Below are positions 7,148 through 15,457 of a stretch of DNA of 32,022 nucleotides, piece by piece. A model generated the notes under the pieces. It did not search any database. It worked only from the letters and a program-made list of their open reading frames with translations, and was not told the DNA's origin. Made by a program: the position numbers and the translations under genes. Origin of the DNA: Acidimicrobiaceae bacterium (lineage in GTDB: Bacteria > Actinomycetota > Acidimicrobiia > Acidimicrobiales > Poriferisodalaceae); the NCBI GenBank assembly GCA_026713105.1, contig JAPOPC010000117.1, positions 1 to 32,022 of the forward strand, in the 5' to 3' direction. How positions within the stretch are numbered: the first letter of the stretch is position 1; each line of letters begins with the position of its first letter.

Positions 7148-7945
7148 TTATGCGGGCCAATCCTGCAAGGTCACCAGGTCGAAGACGGCACCTGCGGGAT
7201 CGGCCACGGTCGTCGCACGGCCTGGTCCGAAGTCGAACGGCGGCACGATCACGTTGCCGCCGTTGGCCGACGCTGCCGCGCAGGCGGCGTCAACGTCGGC
7301 CACGCCGAGCGAGACACGCCAGTGCGGTGGTACGCCGGGAGGCAGCGGTGCCATCGAGGTGCTGGCAACCGGCGCTCCATCCAGTGTGAACAACACAGGT
7401 CCGTCGGGTGCCTCGTCCATCGCGCCGGCCTGCCAGCCGAACAGCTCGCAGTAGAAGGCCGTCGCAGCCTCGTCGTCGTGTGTGGCGACTTCGGCCCACG
7501 TGAGCGCACCTGGCGCGTTGACGATTCCCGCACCGATCGCGCTGATCGGCGCCCACGTGCAGAAGACCGCTCCGGTCGGGTCAGCGGCGATGACCATGCG
7601 ACCGGCGGCGTTCGGACCCGGCTCGGGCACGTCGATGGCGGGTCGCATGACCGCCCCTCCGGCTGCAGCAACCTGGCCGGCGAACTCGTCGGCATCGTCC
7701 ACGGTGATGTAGACGTTCCAACAGGGTGGGACGCCTTCGCTGAGCATCTCGGGCGGCATGTCGAACACCCCGGCGGCCGGGCGCCCGTCCACGACAGCCA
7801 TGACGTAGTTGATCTCACCGGTGGGGTCGCGCTCGTAGTCCCAGCCGAGCACCGCGGCGTAGAAGTCGAGCGCGCCCTCGACGTCGGTCGTCGACAGATC
7901 TATCCACGAGGGCGTCCCTGCCGGATGACTTTCTCGCAATGGCAT
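7148..7945 (-). CDS. VOC-superfamily protein with two glyoxalase-like domains
   Basis: A 265-residue protein made of two vicinal-oxygen-chelate repeats, roughly residues 10-125 and 138-265. The first opens with GTPSWIDLSTTDVEGALDFY and the second with GALTWAEVATHDDEAATAFY, and each ends with a DPTGAVF or DPAGAVF strand. The layout resembles the actinobacterial Cfp30B-like VOC proteins; substrate and metal use are unknown. It lies seven bases downstream of the esterase gene on the same strand, so the two are probably cotranscribed. The gene is complete. About 170 bp between it and the methylase hold nothing I recognise. Confidence 0.85.
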   Translation of the reverse strand: MPLRESHPAGTPSWIDLSTTDVEGALDFYAAVLGWDYERDPTGEINYVMAVVDGRPAAGVFDMPPEMLSEGVPPCWNVYITVDDADEFAGQVAAAGGAVMRPAIDVPEPGPNAAGRMVIAADPTGAVFCTWAPISAIGAGIVNAPGALTWAEVATHDDEAATAFYCELFGWQAGAMDEAPDGPVLFTLDGAPVASTSMAPLPPGVPPHWRVSLGVADVDAACAAASANGGNVIVPPFDFGPGRATTVADPAGAVFDLVTLQDWPA

Positions 7946-7952
7946 TTCGGGA

Positions 7953-8942
7953 TTACTCCTGTTCGGTCGGTGAGAGTGCCCGACGCAGAGCGACAGCGGT
8001 GACTTCCTGGGCTTCGTGTGCTTGATCCAAGAAACGGGTCATGCCGAAGAAGCCGTGGAACTGGCCCGGGTACTCGATGAGCGTCGTGGGCACCTTCGCG
8101 TCGGCGAGCTTCTGCGCGTACTCGACGCCTTCATCGCGCAGCGGGTCGTGGCCGGCCACGATAACGAACGCAGGCGCTGCTCCGGAGGGGTCGTCGACTG
8201 CGAGCGGTGCTGCGTAGGGATTCTTGCGTTCCGACGGCGGGCAGTAGTGATCGTCGAACCACGACATCGTGTCTCGGGTCAGCAGGTAGCCCTCGGCGTT
8301 GGCGATCATCGAATGGGTGTCCCGGTCGAAATCAGTGACCGGGTAGATGAGCACCTGCAAAGCCGGCTGGCCGCAGGCCTCGCCGTTCGCTGCGGCGTCG
8401 CGGCACATCAGGGCCACGGCAGCCGCCAGGTTGCCGCCTGCACTGTCGCCGCCGATCGCCACCCGTGCGGGGTCGATGCCCAGCTCCGCCGCGTTGTCGA
8501 TCGCCCACTGGGTGGCAGCGCAGCAGTCATCGGATGCCGCCGGGAACGGGTGCTCGGGTGCGAGGCGGTAATCCACCGACAGGGTCACCACGCCGGCCAG
8601 CATCGTGAGGGCGCGGCAAATGCGGTCATGTGTCTCGATGCTGCCGACGACCCAGCCGCCGCCGTGGAAGTACACGAGGCAGCCGAGCGTCGCGTCGTCG
8701 GCAGCGGTCGCCGCACCATCACCGGGCCGGTAGATCCGTACGGCCATGTCGTTGCCGTCGGCGCCAGCGATCGTTCGGTCTTCGGTGCTGGCAACGTCGA
8801 CGAGCTCCCCGGAGGGGGGCATCTCCTCGAATCCCTGGCGGGCACGTTCATGGCCGACCTGTTCGAAGGTGGGCCGGCCCAAGGCGTTGAGTTGGTCGAT
8901 AACAGCTGATGCTTCGGCTTCGAGAGTCACGGCGGCGAGCAT
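7953..8942 (-). CDS. Alpha/beta hydrolase of the hormone-sensitive-lipase family
   Basis: A 329-residue carboxylester hydrolase. The oxyanion-hole motif HGGG is at 93-96 and the nucleophile elbow GGDSAGG has Ser167. The acid is Asp266 in AGHDPLRDEG and the base is His296 in GQFHGFF. These are the four hallmarks of the bacterial HSL (family IV) esterases. Length is normal. No clear ribosome-binding site precedes ATG 8942, so a start a few codons later (GTG at codon 5) is possible. It is first in a two-gene unit with the VOC gene and diverges from the amidohydrolase across 128 bp. Confidence 0.9.
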   Translation of the reverse strand: MLAAVTLEAEASAVIDQLNALGRPTFEQVGHERARQGFEEMPPSGELVDVASTEDRTIAGADGNDMAVRIYRPGDGAATAADDATLGCLVYFHGGGWVVGSIETHDRICRALTMLAGVVTLSVDYRLAPEHPFPAASDDCCAATQWAIDNAAELGIDPARVAIGGDSAGGNLAAAVALMCRDAAANGEACGQPALQVLIYPVTDFDRDTHSMIANAEGYLLTRDTMSWFDDHYCPPSERKNPYAAPLAVDDPSGAAPAFVIVAGHDPLRDEGVEYAQKLADAKVPTTLIEYPGQFHGFFGMTRFLDQAHEAQEVTAVALRRALSPTEQE

Positions 8943-9070
8943 AAGAGGCTGCGTCGAAGGGTGCAGCAGACACCGGAATGCCAGGTCCGTCGGAAACGCC
9001 AGTGCCCGCTGCCGTACGCTGAGTCCGGCACGACGGCTCGACCTGACGGCTGAAACAATGGGGGCACGAC

Positions 9071-10789
9071 ATGGGTGATCTGCTGATCTCAGGCGGGACG
9101 TTGATCGACGGAACAGGCGCCGAGCCGCGCCGGGCCGACGTGCTCATCAGCGACGGTGTCGTTGCCGAGATCGGCGAGACGCCCGCAGCGCTGGCGGGCC
9201 GCCAGGCCGACCGCACGGTCGACGCCGAAGGCCACGTCGTGACGCCCGGATTCATCGACGTGCACACCCACATGGATGCCCAGATCGCCTGGGACCCCAT
9301 GGGGGAGAGCTCGTGCTTCCACGGCGTGACCACCGCCGTGATGGGCAATTGCGGGTTCACGCTGGCGCCTGCCCGCTCAGACGCCCGCCACCTCGTGGTA
9401 CGCAACCTCGAGCGGGCCGAGGACATCTCCGCTGAGGCGATGGCCGCGGGCATCGACTGGACCTGGGAGACCTTCCCCGAGTACCTCGACTTCGTGGATG
9501 CCACGCCCAAGGGCATCAACTACGCCGGCTACCTGGGCCACTCGGCGCTGCGGACCTGGGCCATGGGCGAGGCAGCTTTCGACCGCGGTGCCAACGACGA
9601 CGAGCTCGCGCTGATGCTGGGTCAGCTGCGTGACTCGCTGCGCGCCGGCGCCATCGGCTTCACCACGTCCATCTCGTACAACCACGAGACCGCCGACGAC
9701 CGCCCGGTTGCCTCGCGCCTGGCGGAATGGTCCGAGATCGATGCGCTGGTCAGCGAGATGGGCGTCATGGGCGCTGGCATCTTCGAGTTGGCCAACCACG
9801 GCGATCTGCGCTCGCGTGACGCCGAGCGAAACGACGCCTATGTCGCCAAGATCGTCGAGCTGGGCGCCCGCACCCGCGTGCCCATCACCTACGGCATGCT
9901 TGCCCCCTCCAGCCAAGACCACCACTGGAAGCCGGTGATCAAGCTGCTCGACGGCATCAATGCAGCCGGCGGCATCTCGTGGGGACAGGCGCACTCCCGC
10001 TGCCTCGGCACGCTGCTGTCGTTCAAGACAGCGCTGCCGTTCGATGCGTTGCCGCTGTGGCGCGAACTGCGGGCAGGCTCACGGGGCGAGCAGTGGTCCG
10101 CCCTTCGAGACCCCGAAATTCGCGCTCGTCTCGTCGACGAGGCGGAGAACGGCGACTACGGGCGGGCTCTCGGGCCGGAAGCCCGCAAGCCCGTCTGGTC
10201 GCACATCTATCCGCTGACGCAGCCGCTGCCGCCATTCCGCACGATGGACGTGATCGCAGCTGAGCGTGGCGTCTCGCCGATGGAAGCGTTCGTCGATATT
10301 GCGCTCGACAGCGATTTGGAGATGTTCTTCGTCCAGGCTCTCGCCAATCAAGACCAGGACTTGGTGCTGCACCTGCTCAAGCACCCCCGGGCGATTCCCA
10401 CGTTCTCTGACAGCGGTGCGCACGTCACCCAGATCATGGACTCGTCGCTGCAGACCCACCTGCTCGGCCACTGGGTGCGTGACCGCCAGGAATTCACGCT
10501 GGAAGACGCCGTGCACCGCATTACCCAGCTGCCCGCGACGGCCTGGGGCTTCAGCGACCGTGGCGTGCTGGAAGTGGGCAAGGCGGCCGACGTGAACGTG
10601 TTCGATCCGGACACGATCTCGCCGGACATGCCCGAACTCGTGCACGACCTGCCGGCGGGCGCCTCCCGTCTGCGTCAGACGGCCACGGGCTTCGCCGCCA
10701 CCATCGTCAACGGCGAGATCATCACCGAGCACGGCAAGGTGACCGGTGCGGTGCCAGGCCGCCTGCTGCGGGGCCCGCTGGCCCGCTGA
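9071..10789 (+). CDS. N-acyl-D-amino-acid deacylase-type amidohydrolase
   Basis: A 572-residue metal-dependent hydrolase. It begins with the MGDLLISGGTLIDGTG strand common to D-aminoacylases and imidazolonepropionase-like enzymes. It then shows the metal-binding HxH in GFIDVHTHMD and the SCFHGVTTAVMGNCGF segment with the conserved Cys of the D-aminoacylase group. A later FSDSGAHVTQIMD block carries the catalytic Asp region, and the C-terminal strand ATIVNGEIITEHGKVTG closes the beta-sandwich. The true substrate may be an N-acyl amino acid or another cyclic or linear amide. ATG 9071 follows a GGGGG at about eight bases. The gene appears monocistronic and divergent from the esterase. Confidence 0.88.
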   Translation: MGDLLISGGTLIDGTGAEPRRADVLISDGVVAEIGETPAALAGRQADRTVDAEGHVVTPGFIDVHTHMDAQIAWDPMGESSCFHGVTTAVMGNCGFTLAPARSDARHLVVRNLERAEDISAEAMAAGIDWTWETFPEYLDFVDATPKGINYAGYLGHSALRTWAMGEAAFDRGANDDELALMLGQLRDSLRAGAIGFTTSISYNHETADDRPVASRLAEWSEIDALVSEMGVMGAGIFELANHGDLRSRDAERNDAYVAKIVELGARTRVPITYGMLAPSSQDHHWKPVIKLLDGINAAGGISWGQAHSRCLGTLLSFKTALPFDALPLWRELRAGSRGEQWSALRDPEIRARLVDEAENGDYGRALGPEARKPVWSHIYPLTQPLPPFRTMDVIAAERGVSPMEAFVDIALDSDLEMFFVQALANQDQDLVLHLLKHPRAIPTFSDSGAHVTQIMDSSLQTHLLGHWVRDRQEFTLEDAVHRITQLPATAWGFSDRGVLEVGKAADVNVFDPDTISPDMPELVHDLPAGASRLRQTATGFAATIVNGEIITEHGKVTGAVPGRLLRGPLAR

Positions 10790-10810
10790 CCAGTTCCCCG
10801 CAAAGCGCCG

Positions 10811-10840
10811 GTCAGCGTCCGACGCGGCCCGGGCGCTGAC
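10811..10840. terminator. Inverted repeat between convergent genes, possible terminator
   Basis: GTCAGCG at 10811-10817 and CGCTGAC at 10834-10840 form a perfect 7-bp GC-rich stem with a 16-base loop. It lies between the stop of the amidohydrolase and the stop of the convergent epimerase. There is no T-run on either side, so intrinsic termination is uncertain. Confidence 0.35.
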
Positions 10841-11974
10841 TCAGTTGAGGCTGTCCCGCTTCTGGGCGACGCCGGGATTGGGGCGGTTGCCGACGTACGC
10901 GCTGCCGTAGTTGGGCTCGCTGAGCCAGTCGATGCCGGCGAGAGCGCTCGCAAGATCATTCCGGGCGTCATTCCATGCAGCGACGAGCCGGTCTTCGGCT
11001 TCGTAGTCGAACGGGTCGCCCAGGCGCCGCTCGAGCGGTCCGCCGCGTTCAGGTGGGTTCTCGGCGAGCCACCGAGTCGCTGATCGCCAAGCGTCCACTG
11101 GTGCCAGCACGTCCCGGTAGCCGAGATCGCGCATGGTCGGCCCGATGTCGAGCACCCGGTGCGTCGTGGACCAGCTGCCTACCAGGGGCCGTGCCGGCGC
11201 TGCGAGGTCGTAGGGCAGCGACACCAGCTCCCAGCTGTGGCCGAGTTCGTCCGCGACAGTCTCGGCGATCTGTGCAATTGACAACGCAGAGGAATCCGCC
11301 ACGTTGTAGATGCCGCCCAGTGCGGCTGCGGGTGCCTCGCAGGCGAGCAGCGTGGCGTGGGCGGCGTTGCCGATCCAACCCTGGCTCTTCACCGTCAGGC
11401 CCCCGTCGGCCACGACCAGGTACGGCCGCCGGTCAAGTGCGCGGCGCACCAGCGGCCATTCGCGTGGCAGCGGCTGGCGCGGCCCATACAGCTGGGGGTA
11501 GCGCAGGTGGACGGCCTGGGGGTGGTGCTCGAAGACGGCCTCTTCGGTCACCCGGATCATCCTCAGCTTGCGGAACTCATCCCCGTCTCCGACCAGGGGC
11601 GCATCGTGCGCGAGCGGCACGGTCATGCCAAAGGGGAACAAGTCGTCTGGACTGCCGAAACCCCGGTACACACCCACGCCCCCTATCGAGACGAAGTGCC
11701 CGCAGCGTCCTGCGAGCAGCGGTGCCAGCATCCGCAGCCGCCCGTACATGGCCACGACGAGATCGAATGACTCGTCGCCGAGCGCCTCAGCGGTCGCCTC
11801 GCCGTCGAAGGGATCGGTGTGGATGTGGCGGACTTCGGGGCCGATCAAGTCGGTCTCGTGCCGCCCCGTGTGCAGGATGGTCACGTCATAGCCGCGCTCG
11901 ATCAGCCCGTTGACGACGAGCGGCCCTGTCGGGCCCGTCCCGCCTACGACGAGCGCCGTCTTCTGTGAAGTCAC
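10841..11974 (-). CDS. NAD-dependent epimerase/dehydratase family protein
   Basis: A 377-residue extended short-chain dehydrogenase-like protein. The nucleotide-binding Rossmann motif is at the N-terminus (ALVVGGTGPTGPLVV, glycines of GGxGxxG around residues 11-17). A GHFVSIGGVGVYRGFG segment corresponds to the active-site strand, and LRYPQLYGPRQP is the typical substrate-domain motif. The usual YxxxK is not obvious, as in several atypical members, so catalysis may differ from true epimerases. The substrate is unknown. It is a single gene, convergent with the amidohydrolase, with 126 bp before the next gene. Confidence 0.83.
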   Translation of the reverse strand: MTSQKTALVVGGTGPTGPLVVNGLIERGYDVTILHTGRHETDLIGPEVRHIHTDPFDGEATAEALGDESFDLVVAMYGRLRMLAPLLAGRCGHFVSIGGVGVYRGFGSPDDLFPFGMTVPLAHDAPLVGDGDEFRKLRMIRVTEEAVFEHHPQAVHLRYPQLYGPRQPLPREWPLVRRALDRRPYLVVADGGLTVKSQGWIGNAAHATLLACEAPAAALGGIYNVADSSALSIAQIAETVADELGHSWELVSLPYDLAAPARPLVGSWSTTHRVLDIGPTMRDLGYRDVLAPVDAWRSATRWLAENPPERGGPLERRLGDPFDYEAEDRLVAAWNDARNDLASALAGIDWLSEPNYGSAYVGNRPNPGVAQKRDSLN

Positions 11975-12100
11975 CGGCTCATTGTGCCGTCTGGTCTCGA
12001 CCGGATCTGAGTTCGCTGCGGGCGAGGTAATGCAGCAGCGCGACGTGTAGCTTCATACGGACCACATTTCGCATTGACACGATGAGACCAGGGGGATGCT

Positions 12101-12343
12101 GTGGCGACCAAGGCTGGAGAGCGTCTGGACTTCGATGGCGGCGTACAGGTCATCGTCACCAAGGGCGGCGAAGCTGACATTTCAGCGTCTGCCGGTGGCG
12201 AGGGACTGAAGGTCGGCAAGCGCTACCAGGACGAAGATTCAGGCATTGAGGTGCTCGTCACAAAGCCGGGCGCGGTGACCTTGCAGTGCGACGGCAAGGA
12301 CATGGCGCTGCAGGAGCCGAAGAAGACCAAATCGGCCGACTGA
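12101..12343 (+). CDS. Small protein with two internal repeats (unknown function)
   Basis: An 80-residue acidic protein starting at GTG 12101, five bases after a GGGGG. It consists of two similar halves. The first has GERLDFDGGVQVIVTKGGEA and the second has GKRYQDEDSGIEVLVTKPGA, sharing G-[EK]-R, an aspartate-rich turn, G-[VI]-[QE]-V-[IL]-V-T-K-x-G. The pattern recalls small desulfoferrodoxin-N-like domains in actinobacteria in which cysteines bind metal. Here only one cysteine (in TLQCDG) remains, so metal binding is doubtful. It ends with a Lys-rich tail. It precedes the crotonase operon by about 85 bp. No function is claimed. Confidence 0.6.
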   Translation: MATKAGERLDFDGGVQVIVTKGGEADISASAGGEGLKVGKRYQDEDSGIEVLVTKPGAVTLQCDGKDMALQEPKKTKSAD

Positions 12344-12427
12344 GTCCGACTCAAGCGACCTGCGCCGCCCACCCGAGGGGGTGGTGGCACCCTGAACCGC
12401 ATCGAGCACATCCTGAGCGGCGGCGAG

Positions 12428-13087
12428 TTGGATCAAGCCGCTGCCCGTGCGCTGGTTGACCTCTGCGCGTCTGTGCGCGAGGCGCGAGAGCCCGCAGTGC
12501 TCGTCGTTCGCAACGAACCCGGCACCGATTTCTGTTCGGGCATCAGCTTCGACCCCCTCGAGCTGCAACCCGATCCGGCGTCCGCGCTGGCTGCGGTGCG
12601 GAGTCCGGTGGTCTGCGCGATCAGCGGCGAATGTTCCGGCGCAGGACTTGAGATAGCCCTTGCTTGCGATGTCCGCTTGTGCGATGTCACCGCACGCTTC
12701 GCGATACGCGATGTGCTCGACGGCCGGTTGCCGGCCTGGGGCGGCACGCAGCGTTTGCCTCGCGCCGTAGGGGCCTCGCGTGCCAATGCGATGCTGCTGC
12801 TCGGGGTGACCGCTGACGCTCCCACAGCGTTGGTGTGGGGGCTGACTCACGCTGTCGAGGAAGACCTCGACGGAGGCGTCGAGCAGTGGCTCGACGACCT
12901 GGCAGGTGCAGGGCCATTGGCGCTCGAATTCGCCAAGGAAGCCGTCCATCGAGGCTCAGAGCTTCCGCTCGCCGACGGGCTGCGCCTCGAGGGCGATCTG
13001 AATCACCAGCTCGCCGCCACCGAGGACCGCGCCGAAGGCCTCGCCGCCTTCTTCGACAAACGCCCGCCCGACTTCGCAGGGCGTTAG
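12428..13087 (+). CDS. Enoyl-CoA hydratase/isomerase family (crotonase) protein
   Basis: A crotonase-fold protein, 219 residues from TTG 12428. No ATG or GTG is in frame back to the preceding stop; a CTG at 12391 would add about 12 residues. The first oxyanion-hole segment is DFCSGISFD and the second is ECSGAGLEIALACDVRLCD. The later AWGGTQRLPRAVG matches the family. The Glu usually found before the GGT loop is replaced by Asp (RDVLDGRLP), so hydration activity is uncertain. It is first of three closely packed plus-strand genes (CoA-transferase two bases later, second crotonase overlapping). The cluster points to CoA-thioester metabolism of an organic acid. Confidence 0.78.
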   Translation: MDQAAARALVDLCASVREAREPAVLVVRNEPGTDFCSGISFDPLELQPDPASALAAVRSPVVCAISGECSGAGLEIALACDVRLCDVTARFAIRDVLDGRLPAWGGTQRLPRAVGASRANAMLLLGVTADAPTALVWGLTHAVEEDLDGGVEQWLDDLAGAGPLALEFAKEAVHRGSELPLADGLRLEGDLNHQLAATEDRAEGLAAFFDKRPPDFAGR

Positions 13088-13089
13088 CC

Positions 13090-14100
13090 ATGCGCGACTG
13101 GCTGCCGTCGGGTCTGTTCGCCTATGGGGCCGAGCTGGCTGCAGAGATTGACAGCCGCGTAGGTCGTGCGTTGGCAGGAGACGGCCTGCACTGGATCGAC
13201 GCGCCCCGCCGGCTCGGGAGCGTCGACGTGCCCAGTGAGCCTCTGCGGTGGGGTGCGGGAGCGCTGTGCGTTGACCTCGGGCCAGACGACGGAGAGACGT
13301 GGGAACGTTTCGCCGAGGTACACCGCAACGAGGACGATCCCGAGGCGGTCGCCAACGCAGCTCAGCAATGGCGGCTGCCGGTCACGCCATACCGGCGGTC
13401 ACCTGCGGTGGGTGCCCAGACGGGAGCGGAACCAACGGGCGGCTCAGTCGGCGCAGCGGTCAGTTTTGAGGCGGCGACGGTGGTGGATCTGACTTCGATG
13501 TGGGCAGGCCCGTTGTGCACGGAGCTGCTCGGGCGTGCTGGTGCCGAGGTCGTCAAGGTCGAGAGTGCGGCACGACCCGATGGGCTGGCGGGTTCGGCGA
13601 TGTACGACGAGTTGAACGCCCACAAGACCGTGGTGGACCTCGATCTGCGCAACCCCTCCGAGCGTGGCCGCCTCGACGCGATGCTGGAGTCTGCCGATCT
13701 GCTCGTCACATCGCTCTCACCGCGGGCCCTCGCGAACCTCGAACTGCTGCCGCAGCAGCTCTGTGCCCGCCACCCGCGGCTGCGCACCTTGGCAATCACT
13801 GCGTTCGAGCCGGATGCGCCCGAACGCGACTGGATCGCGTATGGCACCGGTGTCCATGCGGCGTCGGGCTTGGGCTCGCTGGCCGACGAGCCGCAGGCGC
13901 CCGCATACTCCTATCCCGATCCGCTGGCGGGGCTCCGAGCCGCGGCTGTGGCTCTGGACCAGTTCGCAGGATCCGCACCGCCTCACACACGTGTGTCACT
14001 GGCGGGCGCAGTGGCGCCGCTCGCAGGCCGAGCCGCCTGCAGCCGCGCCGGAAGCGTCCCGACTCCCGCCGCGGGGTCCGGTGGTGATCGGCATGGCTGA
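13090..14100 (+). CDS. CaiB/BaiF-type (class III) CoA-transferase family protein
   Basis: A 336-residue protein from ATG 13090, two bases after the crotonase stop. The class III CoA-transferase signature starts only near residue 128: VVDLTSMWAGPLCTELLGR, then GAEVVKVE and the NAHKTVVDLDL strand. YPDPLAG holds the probable catalytic Asp277, aligned with the conserved A-D-x-x-A-G region of the family. About 125 residues before this have no family match that I can see. The C-terminus is short for the family, so the protein is atypical. Its end overlaps the next crotonase start by eight bases, implying coupled translation. Confidence 0.78.
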   Translation: MRDWLPSGLFAYGAELAAEIDSRVGRALAGDGLHWIDAPRRLGSVDVPSEPLRWGAGALCVDLGPDDGETWERFAEVHRNEDDPEAVANAAQQWRLPVTPYRRSPAVGAQTGAEPTGGSVGAAVSFEAATVVDLTSMWAGPLCTELLGRAGAEVVKVESAARPDGLAGSAMYDELNAHKTVVDLDLRNPSERGRLDAMLESADLLVTSLSPRALANLELLPQQLCARHPRLRTLAITAFEPDAPERDWIAYGTGVHAASGLGSLADEPQAPAYSYPDPLAGLRAAAVALDQFAGSAPPHTRVSLAGAVAPLAGRAACSRAGSVPTPAAGSGGDRHG

Positions 14101-14830
14101 ACGGGTTCGACTGGTGTTCGGCCATGACGGCGTGGCCACCATCACGTTGTGCCACCCACCGCTCAACATCTACGACCTCGAGATGCGCGACGGGCTCATC
14201 GAGGCAATCACGGCGATACGCGACATGCCCGATGTGCGTTGTGTGGTGCTCGCGGCGGAAGGCAAGCACTTCAGCGCCGGTGCAGACCTGTCGGAGTTCG
14301 GCACGGCCGATTCGATCTTCGACGCGCGGCGCATTCGCTGGGATCGGGATCCGTGGCTGCCGCTCGTCAACCTAGGTGTGCCGACGCTGTGTGCTCTGCA
14401 CGGCTACGCCCTCGGCTCGGGCCTGGAAATGTCGCTGCTGTGCGACCTCCGCATCGCCAGCACCGATGCGGTCTTGGGACTGCCCGAGACCAAGCTGGGC
14501 ATGCTCCCCGCGGCGGGCGGCACCCAGAGCCTCACCGCGGCCATCGGACCGGTCGCCGCGCTGTCGATGGTGCTCAGCGGACGCAACGTCGATGCAGCGG
14601 AGGCGCAACGGCTGGGCATCGTGTGCGAGGTCGTCCACACAGACGAGCTGGACAGCCGCACTGCCGAACTAGCCGGCCAGCTCGCCCGCCTCGACCCGGC
14701 GGTCGCCCGGGCGCTGCGCCGCTGCCTGCGTGCCGCAAACGATCTGCCGCTCACCGAAGGCCTGGCTGTAGAGCAACGCTGCGCCCAACTCATTGCCACC
14801 GCCTCCGAGGCTCAGCCACAGACGCCATAG
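14093..14830 (+). CDS. Enoyl-CoA hydratase/isomerase (crotonase)
   Basis: A 245-residue crotonase of normal length. The first oxyanion-hole segment is KHFSAGADLSEF. The second is ALHGYALGSGLEMSLLCDLR. LGLPETKLGMLPAAGGTQ is the conserved active-site loop with a Glu in the usual place. Its ATG (14093) overlaps the CoA-transferase stop by eight bases. The three genes from 12428 probably form one operon acting on acyl-CoA substrates; this copy looks more likely to be catalytically competent than the first. Precise substrate is not visible from sequence. Confidence 0.88.
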   Translation: MAERVRLVFGHDGVATITLCHPPLNIYDLEMRDGLIEAITAIRDMPDVRCVVLAAEGKHFSAGADLSEFGTADSIFDARRIRWDRDPWLPLVNLGVPTLCALHGYALGSGLEMSLLCDLRIASTDAVLGLPETKLGMLPAAGGTQSLTAAIGPVAALSMVLSGRNVDAAEAQRLGIVCEVVHTDELDSRTAELAGQLARLDPAVARALRRCLRAANDLPLTEGLAVEQRCAQLIATASEAQPQTP

Positions 14831-14980
14831 CTGCGGAGGCGGCCGGAGACTCTGCGACGTTGCGACCGGTTCCCGAGCGGATGCACCGTGATGCGTCGAT
14901 GACGTCGGCGAGAAATGCGGTGCGGTGCGCATCTCTCGCCTGCTGGATCGCTGGAGCAGAGGGTCCTGCCGCCTCCGCAG
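14831..14980. repeat. 150-bp inverted-repeat element with nested hairpin (MITE-like or structured RNA)
   Basis: CTGCGGAGGCGGC (14831-14843) has a perfect inverted copy at 14968-14980; with one mismatch the arms extend to about 17 bp. Inside, GGCGAGA 14907-14913 pairs with TCTCGCC 14934-14940. After one mismatch ATGC 14915-14918 pairs with GCAT 14929-14932, closing a 10-base loop. The element starts at the first base after the crotonase stop and fills most of the gap to the convergent VOC gene. No target duplication is evident. It could be a non-autonomous mobile element, a structured transcript or a convergent terminator. Confidence 0.6.
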
Positions 14981-15005
14981 CGGGCGCGCCTTCCGGTGCA
15001 GACTC

Positions 15006-15446
15006 TCAGCGGGAGACGATGCAGAATTCGGAGCCTTCGGGGTCGGCCATGACCGTGGCACGAAAGCCGAGATGACCGTCGGGATCAGTCTCGGGGCTGG
15101 CCGGCACCAGCACGCTCGCGCCCAGTGCCACAAGGCGCGCAACCTCGCCGTCCATGTCACCGGTGAACAGGTCCAGATGTGCCCGCAGCTTTGCTGTCTT
15201 GGCCTCGGGCACTCGCTGGATGGTCAGGTGGTTGAGCATGCGACTGCTCCCGCCGCCGTCGGACAGCGTGATGTACGGGCGGCCGTCGCCGACTCGTCGC
15301 GCGAAACCGAGCGCTGCTTGCCAGAAGTCGGCGATGCGCTCGGGGTCGGCGCAGTCGATCGTCACGCCCACCGCCCGCAGCTGCGGGCCGGCCTCCGCAG
15401 CGCCGCCAGCTGCGCTTGCCGTTACCTCAGGGGCCGATTCGCTCAT
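15006..15446 (-). CDS. VOC-superfamily (glyoxalase-like) protein
   Basis: A 146-residue single-domain VOC protein. After an Ala-rich N-terminal stretch of about 20 residues the domain opens with LRAVGVTIDCADPERIADFW, continues with GDGRPYITLSDGG and NHLTIQRV, and closes with VMADPEGSEFCIV. This resembles the actinobacterial glyoxalase-like group of unknown substrate. It lies 11 bases downstream of the decarboxylase-like gene on the same strand and is probably the last gene of the LLM operon. Confidence 0.83.
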   Translation of the reverse strand: MSESAPEVTASAAGGAAEAGPQLRAVGVTIDCADPERIADFWQAALGFARRVGDGRPYITLSDGGGSSRMLNHLTIQRVPEAKTAKLRAHLDLFTGDMDGEVARLVALGASVLVPASPETDPDGHLGFRATVMADPEGSEFCIVSR

Positions 15447-15457
15447 GTCAGCGGAAC

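Noticed and set aside
7061..8002. Long plus-strand frame opposite the VOC gene
   Set aside because: It is a shadow of the well-supported VOC protein, is Arg-rich and has no domain.
8016..8909. Long plus-strand frame opposite the esterase
   Set aside because: The esterase on the other strand has all its catalytic motifs; this frame has none.
12835..13089. Earlier start for the CoA-transferase frame
   Set aside because: This part is Arg-rich and overlaps the crotonase in another frame; ATG 13090 directly after the crotonase stop is more natural.
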